Shown: in pieces, positions 1 through 5,570 of the stretch
How positions within the stretch are numbered: the first letter of the stretch is position 1
Layout: every line of letters begins with the position of its first letter
Source: Nitriliruptoraceae bacterium
Lineage (GTDB): Bacteria; Actinomycetota; Nitriliruptoria; Nitriliruptorales; Nitriliruptoraceae
Direction of reading: 5' to 3'
NCBI GenBank assembly: GCA_007121975.1
Contig: SKJO01000086.1
Location: 1-5,570, forward strand
Length of the DNA: 5,570 nucleotides
The notes under the pieces: generated by a model
Database searches by the model: none
What the model was told of the DNA's origin: nothing
The model's input: only the letters and a program-made list of their open reading frames with translations
Made by a program: the position numbers and the translations under genes

Positions 1-1157
1 CGGCATCCGTGGCCGCCAAGGCACTGCTCGCGGTCGGGGTGGGAGCCGTGATCGGTGCGGCCGCAGCGACCGGGGCGACCGGGGCGACCGGGGCGACCGG
101 GGCGGGGACCGGCCCACCAGACACGCTGCCCGCGTCCCTGCGGCGGGCCGCCGCCTGCGTCGGGGCCTGGGCTCTGCTCGGCCTTGCGCTGATCGTCTAC
201 TACGGCTCGTATCAGGTGGCCCTGCCCCTACCCAACCGCACCCTGCTGCTGGTGGCCGCGCTGGGCCTGGGGGTGGCGGGAGCGCAGCTGTGGTGGTCCC
301 AACGGCTGCGCACCGGCACGATCGCCGCAACCGACCTCGAGCCGCGCGCCCTGGGGATCGCGGGGGCGCTCACGGCGCTCGGGGTCGTCCTGGCCACCGT
401 CGCCGCAGCGGCCGGGCCCGCCGTCCCCGCACCGGCCCCGGACGCCGAGCAGACCGTCACCGTCGCCCTGCTGAACCTGCGGCTCGGGTTCGATCCTTCG
501 GGACGCTTCGCGCTGCGGGAGGTCGTCGAGGTCCTGGCCGACGCCGACCCCGATGTGGTCGTGCTCAACGAGATCGACCGTGGCTGGCTGCTGACCGGGG
601 GCCACGACCTGGTGCGACTGCTCGCCGACGAGCTGGGCCTCACCCCGGTCTTCGCCCCGGCGGCCGACGAGGTCATGGGCAACGCGGTACTGACCCGCTA
701 CCCGATCGAGGAGGCGAGCTTCGAGCGCCTCCCCCGGGGCAACGCCATCATGGCCCGCAGCCAGGCCGCCCTGCTGCTGCGCTGGACGGATGGCCAGCAA
801 CTCGGCGTGATCGCCACCCACCTGAGCCTCGCGGGCGGCCCCGACGACGGCACCCGGATCACCCAGGCCCGGGCGGTGGCGGCGATGGTCGCGCGGCTGC
901 GGGATCGCGACGTGCCCGTCGTGGTCGCCGGGACGTTCAATGCCGGGCGTGAGTCCGCCGAGGTCGAGACCTTCGCTCCGCTGCTGCGGCCCGCGCTGCC
1001 CGAAGGCTCCGCAACCTACCCCTCGCACGATCCCGAGCTGCTGATCGACCACGTACTGATCTCCGACGACCTGCACCGCGCCGAGGTGTCGGTGCCCTTC
1101 GTGCAGGTCTCCGAGCACCTGCCGATCGTGGTGGTCCTCGAGCTCCGTGCCGACTGA
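1..1157 (+). CDS. Membrane-anchored endonuclease/exonuclease/phosphatase (EEP) family protein, 5'-partial
   Basis: The frame is open to the left edge, so the gene very probably starts upstream. The GTG at 9 is only the first possible start in the window, and residues are numbered from it (382 aa). About four hydrophobic segments (near residues 4-20, 48-66, 77-96, 114-134) precede an EEP domain (about 149-380). EEP landmarks are N156 (LLNLR), E188 (LNEIDR), GNAVLTRYPI, H271 (ATHLS), GTFN at 308-311, D347 (IDHVL) and SEH at 368-370. The RGWLLTGGHDL stretch and multi-pass N-terminus resemble bacterial EEP proteins related to the C-terminal part of Cwh43/PGAP2IP, which suggests a phosphodiester or lipid-phosphate substrate outside the membrane (inference). 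Oddly, the usual GDxN Asp is T309 and the usual SDH Asp is E369, so activity may be reduced, altered or lost. The gene is convergent with the mannosyltransferase gene, with 8 nt between stops. Family assignment is firm; substrate is unknown. Confidence 0.85.
   Translation, partial: ASVAAKALLAVGVGAVIGAAAATGATGATGATGAGTGPPDTLPASLRRAAACVGAWALLGLALIVYYGSYQVALPLPNRTLLLVAALGLGVAGAQLWWSQRLRTGTIAATDLEPRALGIAGALTALGVVLATVAAAAGPAVPAPAPDAEQTVTVALLNLRLGFDPSGRFALREVVEVLADADPDVVVLNEIDRGWLLTGGHDLVRLLADELGLTPVFAPAADEVMGNAVLTRYPIEEASFERLPRGNAIMARSQAALLLRWTDGQQLGVIATHLSLAGGPDDGTRITQARAVAAMVARLRDRDVPVVVAGTFNAGRESAEVETFAPLLRPALPEGSATYPSHDPELLIDHVLISDDLHRAEVSVPFVQVSEHLPIVVVLELRAD
68..103 (+). repeat. 9-bp tandem repeat, four perfect copies, inside the EEP gene
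   Basis: The unit GACCGGGGC occurs four times in a row without mismatch, followed by a degenerate partial copy (GGGGACCGGC). Being a multiple of three, it keeps the reading frame and encodes Ala-Thr-Gly repeats (residues 20-31) in the loop between the first two visible hydrophobic segments. Such perfect short repeats can change copy number by slippage, which here would only alter loop length. Confidence 0.9.
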
Positions 1158-1165
1158 CGGCAGGC

Positions 1166-2314
1166 TCATCCCCCGGTGGTGTGCTCGCCGACGACCTCGT
1201 CGAGCAGGCCTGCGAAGCGCTCGGCGATGGCCGGCCACGACCACCTCGAGGTGACCCACCGCCGGCCGGCCCGACCCGCGGCGCGCCGGGCGCCCTCGTC
1301 GGCCAGCCAGTGGTCCACCGCGGCCACGATCGTGTCACGGTCGTCCCCGTCGACGACCGAGCCGGTCTGCCCGTCGCGCACGGTCTCGGGTGCTCCGCCG
1401 GAACGGCCCGCGATCGCCGGGACCCCGGTGGCCTGGGCCTCGAGGTAGACGATGCCGAGCCCTTCCACGTCGGTGCCCGCCAGCCGCGTTCGGCACGGCA
1501 TCGCGAACACATCCAGGGCCGCGTAGCAGGCCGGCAGCAGGTCCCACCCGACCCGACCGACGCGCCGGATCTGCGCCTGCGGACCCTGCAGGCCAATCGC
1601 CCGGTCGAGCGTCTCGGCCAACGGCCCCTCGCCCACCAGGACCAGCCAGGCCTCGGGATGGCGACGCCGGACCTCGGGCCACACCTCGACCAGGTGGTCC
1701 TGACCCTTGCGTCGCACCAGCCGGGACACGGTGCCCACCAGCATCGCGTCGGCGGGGATGTCCCACGCCTCGCGCAGCGCCCGGCCATCGACCCCGGGGT
1801 GGAAGCGATCGACGTCGACCCCGGGGGGCACGCGCTCGAGGCGGTCGGCGCGCACGTGCGGTGCGAGCCGGGACTCGGTGAAGTCGCTGATCGTGGTCAT
1901 CGCGGCCAACCCCCGGGTCGCACGACGCACCAGCACCCCGAGCCCGACACCGGGCAGTCCCGCCTCGAGGCCATGGGACAGGGCCACCACCGGCACGTCG
2001 AGCTCGCGGGTCAGCGCCGGCGCCAGCTCACCCAGCGGCCAGCAGGCCCCGAGCACGATGACCTCGGCCCGGTGGGCACGTGCCAGGGCGACGACCTGGC
2101 GACGAATGCCGGAGGTGGGCAGCACCCGACCGCCGGCACGCTGGGTGCGGTAGGGCTGGGCTCGGTCGTGCGCCGCCGCTTCCGCGGGGTCGGACGGTGC
2201 CGGGCCGAGCACGATCGTGGACCCAGGGTGCACCCGGGCGAGCAGGTTGCCGACGAACTGCTCGATGCCGCCGGCACGTGGCGGGAGGTCGTTGGTCACC
2301 CACAGGACCCTCAT
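1166..2314 (-). CDS. pimB: GT4-family mannosyltransferase, PimB'-like (GDP-mannose-dependent alpha-1,6 PI-monomannoside mannosyltransferase)
   Basis: PimB' adds the second mannose to phosphatidylinositol monomannoside at the cytoplasmic membrane face, building PIM/LM/LAM glycolipids. The 382-aa GT-B protein has the N-terminal Rossmann start MRVLWVTNDLPPRAGGIEQF with the Gly pair at 15-16 that contacts the acceptor, then SHGLE (H114). The donor-site residues R198 and K203 lie in SRLVRRKGQD, and the EX7E motif is E284...E292 in VEGLGIVYLE. FAMPCRTR (270-277) and AGRSGGAPE (302-310) are characteristic of the PimB' branch of GT4. The ATG at 2314 was chosen because the motif starts exactly there and a GAGGG ribosome site lies 7 nt upstream. 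The frame extends further upstream to 2392, but that stretch is non-conserved and lies inside the preceding gene. It is last in the four-gene operon. GT4 membership is near certain. The exact acceptor is inferred, and another glycolipid mannosyltransferase remains possible. Confidence 0.87.
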   Translation of the reverse strand: MRVLWVTNDLPPRAGGIEQFVGNLLARVHPGSTIVLGPAPSDPAEAAAHDRAQPYRTQRAGGRVLPTSGIRRQVVALARAHRAEVIVLGACWPLGELAPALTRELDVPVVALSHGLEAGLPGVGLGVLVRRATRGLAAMTTISDFTESRLAPHVRADRLERVPPGVDVDRFHPGVDGRALREAWDIPADAMLVGTVSRLVRRKGQDHLVEVWPEVRRRHPEAWLVLVGEGPLAETLDRAIGLQGPQAQIRRVGRVGWDLLPACYAALDVFAMPCRTRLAGTDVEGLGIVYLEAQATGVPAIAGRSGGAPETVRDGQTGSVVDGDDRDTIVAAVDHWLADEGARRAAGRAGRRWVTSRWSWPAIAERFAGLLDEVVGEHTTGG

Positions 2315-2321
2315 GCCGGCG

Positions 2322-2326
2322 CCCTC
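2322..2326 (-). promoter_or_regulatory. Ribosome binding site of the PimB'-like gene
   Basis: On the minus strand GAGGG lies 7 nt before the ATG at 2314 and overlaps the TGA stop of the upstream NYN gene. It decides the start of the mannosyltransferase and suggests that ribosomes finishing the upstream gene can restart here. Confidence 0.7.
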
Positions 2327-3530
2327 ACGGGGCGATCCACCGCAGCGGGGCGGTGCGCAGCAGGTCCCCGCCGCTGGCGGCGACCCGGGCACGCAGCTCG
2401 GCGTCGTCGGTCACGACCACGACCGGCTCATCGGTGGCCTCGACCTCGAAGACCAGCTCGTCGTCGGCGGTGATGCCCGCCGACGTGAACCGCACCTCCA
2501 CGCCGCTGGCATGCAGCCGGCGCCCACCACGCACGGGGCGGTCGCCGTCGAACAGGACCAACGGCCGAACCTGGCGCGCAGCCGCCAGGTTCCCGAGCAG
2601 CGCCACCAACCAGCGGCGCTGCCCCTCGAGATCGAGCTCGGGATGCAGGCTCTTGGTGACGTTGTAGCCGTCGACGAGCAAGCGCCGACCCGGAGCCAGC
2701 AACAGCTCCGCGGCCTCCCGGGTGTCGGGATGCACGCCATCGGGAAGGCGGCTCGGGCGGCCGGGTACGACCCGGGGTCGGTGCGGCGCGGCCGCTGGCG
2801 GACGCACGTCCGCGACGGCGTCCCGCGGCGGCATCCTTGCGGCCCGCTCCTCCTCCCGGCGGCGTTGGCGGCGCTCCTCGTCCAGCGTCCGACGCAGCTC
2901 CCCGAGCTGGTGCTCGAGCCCCTCCACCTCGGCGTTGCGGCGACGACGCTCGCGCTGCACCGCCGCCTCACGTTCCTGCTCGGCACGGGCCTGCGCGGTC
3001 AGCAATCGGTCGCGTTCCACGGTGTGCTCGCCGAGCAGCTGTTCGAGCTGGGCCACCCGCTGCTCGAGCCGACCGACCTGGTTGGTGGCCGCGTCGAGGC
3101 GGCGGCGCAGCGCATCGCGCTCGTCTCGCAGCCGCTGGGTCCGCTCCCGATCGCGAACGGCGCGCTGTGGCGGCGTCGAGGACGGCCGCGCATCGTCCCG
3201 GCCGGTGAGCGTCCGACCAGCGACTGGCACTGCCTCGAGCAGGGCGCCGACCGCATCGGGCCGGTCCTCACGGCCACGGACCCGGACCACGAGGCGGTGC
3301 CAGACAGGCCCGTCACGACTGATCAGCTCACACAGCTCGCGGCGCAGCGGACCTCCGGCGAGCCGGCTGGTGGCAGCCTCACGCAGGTGGGCGAGGTCCG
3401 CCCGGGCGTCGGACTCAGCCAGCTCATCGAGCACGCCGCGCACCGGAGCAAGCAGCCAGGCCCAGGCATCGGCATCGAGCTCGAGCAGCTGCTCCACGCC
3501 CGGTGGGGGTGGCAGGGGCTCGTCGCTCAC
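2325..3530 (-). CDS. Coiled-coil protein with C-terminal NYN (YacP/PIN-like) ribonuclease domain
   Basis: This 401-aa protein has three parts. Residues 1-110 form an Asp/Leu-rich, probably helical N-terminal region with no domain I recognise. Residues about 127-232 are an Arg/Glu/Gln/Leu-rich coiled coil. Residues about 282-397 form an NYN domain of the YacP type. Acidic residues expected for a PIN-like metal site are visible: D287 in LLVDGYNV, D328 and D330 in LFDGDRP, D356/D357 in ITADDELV, and D375/D376 in VVTDDAELR. NYN domains are PIN-like and generally thought to cleave or process RNA, so a metal-dependent RNase held in an oligomer by the coiled coil is the likely role (inference). The start is a GTG overlapping the stop of the zinc-ribbon gene (GTGA). 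No good Shine-Dalgarno is present, so translation is probably coupled. The PimB'-like gene follows 10 nt after its stop. Domain call firm, substrate unknown. Confidence 0.88.
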   Translation of the reverse strand: MSDEPLPPPPGVEQLLELDADAWAWLLAPVRGVLDELAESDARADLAHLREAATSRLAGGPLRRELCELISRDGPVWHRLVVRVRGREDRPDAVGALLEAVPVAGRTLTGRDDARPSSTPPQRAVRDRERTQRLRDERDALRRRLDAATNQVGRLEQRVAQLEQLLGEHTVERDRLLTAQARAEQEREAAVQRERRRRNAEVEGLEHQLGELRRTLDEERRQRRREEERAARMPPRDAVADVRPPAAAPHRPRVVPGRPSRLPDGVHPDTREAAELLLAPGRRLLVDGYNVTKSLHPELDLEGQRRWLVALLGNLAAARQVRPLVLFDGDRPVRGGRRLHASGVEVRFTSAGITADDELVFEVEATDEPVVVVTDDAELRARVAASGGDLLRTAPLRWIAP

Positions 3531-3910
3531 GTGGGGCTCGATCCCGGGTCGGCGGCGCCGGGCGCAGCGGTGCCCGGGTCGGCGGCACCGGGCGCAGCGG
3601 TGCCCGGCGCAGCGGTGCCCGGCGCAGCGGTGCCCGGCTCAGCGGTGCCGGGGGCGGTCGCGCTGGGAGCCGGCTCAGTACGCACGGCGGTCCCGGTCCC
3701 GCACCAGTGGCACTCGACCGAGTCGAGGCGATGATCGAGGACCTCCTCCTCCTCGACGACCGCGTCCCCTCCGAGGTCGACGTGCAGGAACCGTCGCGTG
3801 CGCGTGCGCTCGATGACATCGAAGCGTGTCACGTTGCCGCAGCCGTCGCACCGGAAGCGCAGTCCCGGACCCGGAACGCGTACCGGCGCAGAACCCGCGG
3901 AGCCACTCAT
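3527..3910 (-). CDS. Small zinc-ribbon protein with Pro/Ala/Gly pentapeptide-repeat tail
   Basis: The predicted protein is 127 aa. Two CxxC pairs, C21/C24 (CDGCGNVTRF) and C67/C70 (CHWCG), flank about 40 residues including LHVDLGGDAVVEEEEVLDH, as in a zinc ribbon that would bind one Zn2+. The remainder (about 78-127) is a low-complexity tail of eight pentapeptides of the form A/E/D-P-G-T/A/S-A/S, probably disordered. I know of no defined function. Similar zinc ribbons bind nucleic acid or proteins, and its place immediately before an NYN nuclease gene suggests a partner or adaptor (inference). The ATG overlaps the DUF309 stop as ATGA, and its own stop overlaps the NYN start as GTGA. No Shine-Dalgarno is visible before the ATG, so expression probably depends on translational coupling. 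It could instead be a redox or regulatory zinc protein. Confidence 0.8.
   Translation of the reverse strand: MSGSAGSAPVRVPGPGLRFRCDGCGNVTRFDVIERTRTRRFLHVDLGGDAVVEEEEVLDHRLDSVECHWCGTGTAVRTEPAPSATAPGTAEPGTAAPGTAAPGTAAPGAADPGTAAPGAADPGSSPT
3536..3655 (-). repeat. 15-bp imperfect coding repeat, eight copies
   Basis: Eight consecutive 15-bp units (for example CCGGGCACCGCTGCG read on the minus strand, with variants) encode the pentapeptides APGTA, EPGTA, APGTA, APGTA, APGAA, DPGTA, APGAA and DPGSS, residues 86-125 of the zinc-ribbon protein. Three central units are almost identical at DNA level, indicating recent duplication or slippage. The array ends six bases before the NYN start codon. Confidence 0.88.
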
Positions 3911-4533
3911 CGGGCGTCGTCCGGACGGGCGGACGCCTCACTGCGGGTGGGCGCACGCCGCCGTGCCGCCTCGAGCCAGACGGGCTCGTCGGGCACGGGG
4001 GTTGGCGTCGCCGGCGGCTCCATCGCGGCAGCATCGGGGCTGAACCAGGCGCCCGGTGGCGTCTGGGGGAAGACGGCGAGCCGCTCCGGACCCGGGGGCG
4101 TGGCCGACGGTTCGTCGAGCGCGGCACGCAGCTCGGCGCAGGTGCGGCGGGCCATGGCCACGTCGATACCTCGACGTTGCCTGGGGTAGGCGGCGAGCCG
4201 TTCGGCGGCCTTGTCGAGGATCGCGCGGGCACCTGCGAGGTTGCCCCGCTGCAGGTGCACGCCGGCGACCGCGAGCTGGATGACCCCCTGCCACAGATCA
4301 CGATCCTGCACCGGCGCCGCGTGCCAGACGGCTTCGAGGCACTCATGGGCTTCGAAGAACCGCTGCTGCGACCACAGTCCGATCCCGAGCTCGAGCGCCT
4401 CCTCGACGGTTTCGGGCTCGTGGTCCTCGGTCAGGGCCACCCCGGTCGTCCCGTAGGGCAGGGGCCGCCCGGTTCGGTCCCGCGGCCGGGCCTGCTCGGG
4501 CCGGCCGTCGTCGCGGCGGTCTCGCTCGGGCAC
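3907..4533 (-). CDS. DUF309 family protein (predicted metal-dependent hydrolase-like, function unknown)
   Basis: From the chosen start the protein is 208 aa. The DUF309 signature is clear: FFEAHECLEAVW at 59-70 and DLWQGVIQLAVAGVHLQRGN at 79-98, then a helix ending LAGARAILDKAAERL. The family is a small all-helical domain with conserved Glu/His residues, sometimes annotated as a metal-dependent hydrolase without firm proof. Before it is a charged, probably disordered leader of about 35 residues, and after it a Pro/Ala-rich tail of about 65 residues, both outside the family core. I chose the GTG at 4533 because a perfect AGGAG lies 7 nt upstream. The ATG at 4548, five codons earlier, is the alternative and has only a weak GAGA. 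A still longer frame to 4701 would run into fpg and is rejected. First gene of the operon, divergent from fpg; its stop overlaps the zinc-ribbon start (ATGA). Confidence 0.85.
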   Translation of the reverse strand: MPERDRRDDGRPEQARPRDRTGRPLPYGTTGVALTEDHEPETVEEALELGIGLWSQQRFFEAHECLEAVWHAAPVQDRDLWQGVIQLAVAGVHLQRGNLAGARAILDKAAERLAAYPRQRRGIDVAMARRTCAELRAALDEPSATPPGPERLAVFPQTPPGAWFSPDAAAMEPPATPTPVPDEPVWLEAARRRAPTRSEASARPDDAR

Positions 4534-4540
4534 GACAGGG

Positions 4541-4545
4541 CTCCT
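4541..4545 (-). promoter_or_regulatory. Ribosome binding site of the DUF309 gene (AGGAG)
   Basis: Read on the minus strand, AGGAG is followed by a 7-nt spacer and GTG at 4533. The motif falls directly after the ATG at 4548, so if that ATG is the real start the AGGAG would be part of codons 2-3. Its ideal spacing is the main argument for the GTG start. Confidence 0.55.
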
Positions 4546-4572
4546 CATCGCAGGCGTCTCGGGCGCAACCCG

Positions 4573-4578
4573 ATGGTA
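4573..4578 (-). promoter_or_regulatory. Possible -10 box of the DUF309-zinc ribbon-NYN-pimB operon
   Basis: On the minus strand the hexamer TACCAT fits the actinobacterial TANNNT -10 consensus in one of the few A/T-richer spots of the intergenic region. It would place transcription start near 4566 and give a leader of about 30 nt to the GTG at 4533. No convincing -35 box is seen, so this is tentative. Confidence 0.35.
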
Positions 4579-4632
4579 ACGGCGCGTGCCCGCAGGGCCG
4601 GTGCGTCCGGCCGTCGACCAGGTGGCGCTCGC

Positions 4633-4638
4633 TACGCT
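4633..4638 (+). promoter_or_regulatory. Possible -10 box of fpg, leaderless arrangement
   Basis: TACGCT matches TANNNT and ends 7 nt before the GTG at 4646, the spacing expected if transcription starts at the start codon itself. No Shine-Dalgarno precedes the GTG, which fits leaderless translation, common in actinobacteria. A GTCGAC at 4613-4618 is a poor -35 candidate because the spacer is short. Confidence 0.5.
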
Positions 4639-4645
4639 TCGCACC

Positions 4646-5503
4646 GTGCCCGAGCTGCCCGAAGTCGAGTCGGTCCGCCGACAGCTGGCACCCGAGCTCA
4701 CGGGGCGTCGGGTCGTCGAGGTGTGGTGGGATCCTCACCCCCATGCGCGGATCTCGGGTCTCGAGCAGGCGGCCGGCCAGGTGATCCGGTCCGTGGGGCG
4801 CCGGGGGAAGTTCCTGCTGTGCCCCCTCGACGGCCCCGGCTTCGCGGGGGGGATCGGAGCGAGTGGTGCCCGGGACGCCGGGTTGGAACTGGTGCTGCAT
4901 CTGGGCATGACCGGCGCGTTGCGTCTGGTCGATGCCACCGAGCCGACCGGCGCCCACGAGCGCGTGGGCTTCGACCTCGACGACGGGCGCAGACTGGCCT
5001 TCAACGACCCGCGGCGCTTCGGTCGTGCCTCGGTGGTCGTCGCCGGTCGCTACCTGCCCGACATCCCGACGCTGGCGGTCCTGGGGCCAGAGCCGCTCTC
5101 CCCCGATTTCGATCCCGAGCGGTTCGCTGCGCAGTTGGCACGCACCCGGGCGCCGGTGAAGGCTCGGCTGCTCGATCAACGCCTGGTGGCCGGGGTCGGC
5201 AACATCTACGCCGACGAGTCGCTGTGGCGTGCGCGCATCCACCCCGCGTCGCGTCGGGTCGGCCGCAGCCGGGCCCTTGCTTTGCACGCCGCGGTACGTG
5301 ACGTCCTTGCCGCCGCGGTCGAACGCGAAGGCACGACCTTCCGCGACTACCAACTGGTCAACGGGGCCAGCGGCCGCTACCTCAGTGAGCTCGACGTCTA
5401 CGGGCGGGGCGGGCTGGAGTGCCGTCGCTGTACAGCGACGCTGCGCCGGATCGTGCTGGCGCAGCGCGGTACGACCTACTGCCCGAGCTGTCAGCGCATC
5501 TGA
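4646..5503 (+). CDS. fpg: Formamidopyrimidine-DNA glycosylase (Fpg/MutM), bifunctional DNA glycosylase/AP lyase
   Basis: Fpg removes 8-oxoguanine and formamidopyrimidines opposite C and then nicks the abasic site by beta,delta-elimination. The 285-aa product begins MPELPEVE, so removal of Met exposes the catalytic Pro2, followed by catalytic Glu3 and Glu6. Further landmarks are beta-turn Lys55 (RRGKFLL), HLGMTG at 85-90, FNDPRRFG at 119-126, the helix-two-turn-helix with VAGVGNIYADES at 181-192 (N186), the SGRYLSELDVYGR segment, and a C-terminal zinc finger with C259, C262, C279 and C282 plus R274. All key residues are present, so it should be active. A GTG at 4646 is the start because the N-terminus must be PELPE. 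The frame extends back to 4586 but that would block Pro2. There is a loop of 29 residues between K55 and H85, longer than in E. coli MutM. It is divergent from the operon and appears to be a single-gene unit within the window. Confidence 0.97.
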   Translation: MPELPEVESVRRQLAPELTGRRVVEVWWDPHPHARISGLEQAAGQVIRSVGRRGKFLLCPLDGPGFAGGIGASGARDAGLELVLHLGMTGALRLVDATEPTGAHERVGFDLDDGRRLAFNDPRRFGRASVVVAGRYLPDIPTLAVLGPEPLSPDFDPERFAAQLARTRAPVKARLLDQRLVAGVGNIYADESLWRARIHPASRRVGRSRALALHAAVRDVLAAAVEREGTTFRDYQLVNGASGRYLSELDVYGRGGLECRRCTATLRRIVLAQRGTTYCPSCQRI

Positions 5504-5570
5504 CCTGAGGCTGGCGGGAAGCAGGCGGCATGCAACCGTCGCCGGCCGCGGTGCGGTGATGCGGGGTGCC

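Noticed and set aside
1148..1162. Short inverted repeat TGCCG-ACTGA-CGGCA across the EEP stop as a terminator between convergent genes
   Set aside because: The stem is only 5 bp, there is no T-run, and such hairpins are common by chance at this GC content.
2315..2392. N-terminal extension of the mannosyltransferase to 2392
   Set aside because: The added 26 residues are non-conserved and lie within the NYN gene; the ATG at 2314 has a well-spaced GAGGG and begins exactly at the GT-B motif.
1181..2473. 430-codon open frame on the + strand opposite the mannosyltransferase gene
   Set aside because: It mirrors the PimB'-like gene, has no recognisable motif and is rich in His/Arg/Gly, typical of antisense frames in high-GC DNA.
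3536..3655. Repeat array as CRISPR or regulatory iterons
   Set aside because: Units are contiguous 15-mers with no spacers and keep the reading frame, so they are explained as a coding pentapeptide repeat.
2217..3734. 505-codon open frame on the + strand across the NYN and zinc-ribbon genes
   Set aside because: It is antisense to well-supported domain-bearing genes, and its composition (repeat, Arg/Gly/Pro-rich, no recognisable domain) is that of a GC-rich shadow frame.
4586..4645. Upstream ATG/GTG starts for fpg
   Set aside because: Fpg needs Pro2 as its N-terminal nucleophile, which fixes the start at 4646.
3826..5301. 491-codon + frame spanning DUF309 and most of fpg, and a 336-codon - frame at 4343-5353
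   Set aside because: Both overlap genes with clear catalytic or family motifs and cross the divergent promoter region; no domain recognised in either.
5504..5570. Possible next gene start (GTG/ATG near 5556-5561), a nine-codon frame at 5530-5559, or a terminator after fpg
   Set aside because: Too little sequence remains to judge a downstream gene, the short frame has no support, and no strong hairpin with a T-run is visible.

Overview
The window is very GC-rich, with strong G/C bias at third codon positions and many GTG starts. The gene content fits a high-GC actinobacterium: a PimB'-type mannosyltransferase, an Fpg gene that looks leaderless, and tightly overlapping genes. A deep-branching lineage such as Nitriliruptoria or Acidimicrobiia is only a guess. 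There are no RNA genes, insertion sequences, CRISPR arrays or phage genes. This is ordinary, gene-dense chromosome.

Layout: (1) At 1-1157 on the + strand lies the 3' part of a gene for a multi-pass membrane protein with a C-terminal endonuclease/exonuclease/phosphatase (EEP) domain. Its N-terminus lies outside the window. (2) At 1166-4533 on the - strand is a compact four-gene operon. In transcription order it encodes a DUF309 protein, a small zinc-ribbon protein with a Pro/Ala/Gly repeat tail, a coiled-coil protein with a C-terminal NYN/YacP-type nuclease domain, and a GT4 mannosyltransferase of the PimB' type. The first three genes are joined by 4-nt stop/start overlaps (ATGA, then GTGA). 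The fourth starts 10 nt after the third stops, with its own Shine-Dalgarno sequence. The operon converges on the EEP gene with only 8 nt between the stop codons. (3) At 4646-5503 on the + strand, divergent from the operon, is fpg (formamidopyrimidine-DNA glycosylase), with a TANNNT -10 box placed for leaderless transcription. The last 67 nt contain no supportable gene.

How the genes might work together: fpg is a stand-alone base-excision repair gene sharing a divergent promoter region with the operon. The zinc-ribbon, NYN and DUF309 genes look co-translated, suggesting linked roles, perhaps in RNA metabolism, but no shared pathway with the lipid mannosyltransferase can be read from the sequence. 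The points most worth a second look are the EEP domain, whose usual catalytic Asp positions are Thr (GTFN) and Glu (SEH), and the coupled set of poorly characterised genes with a repeat tail that ends against the next start codon. I see no clear sign of a wholly new defence or mobile system.
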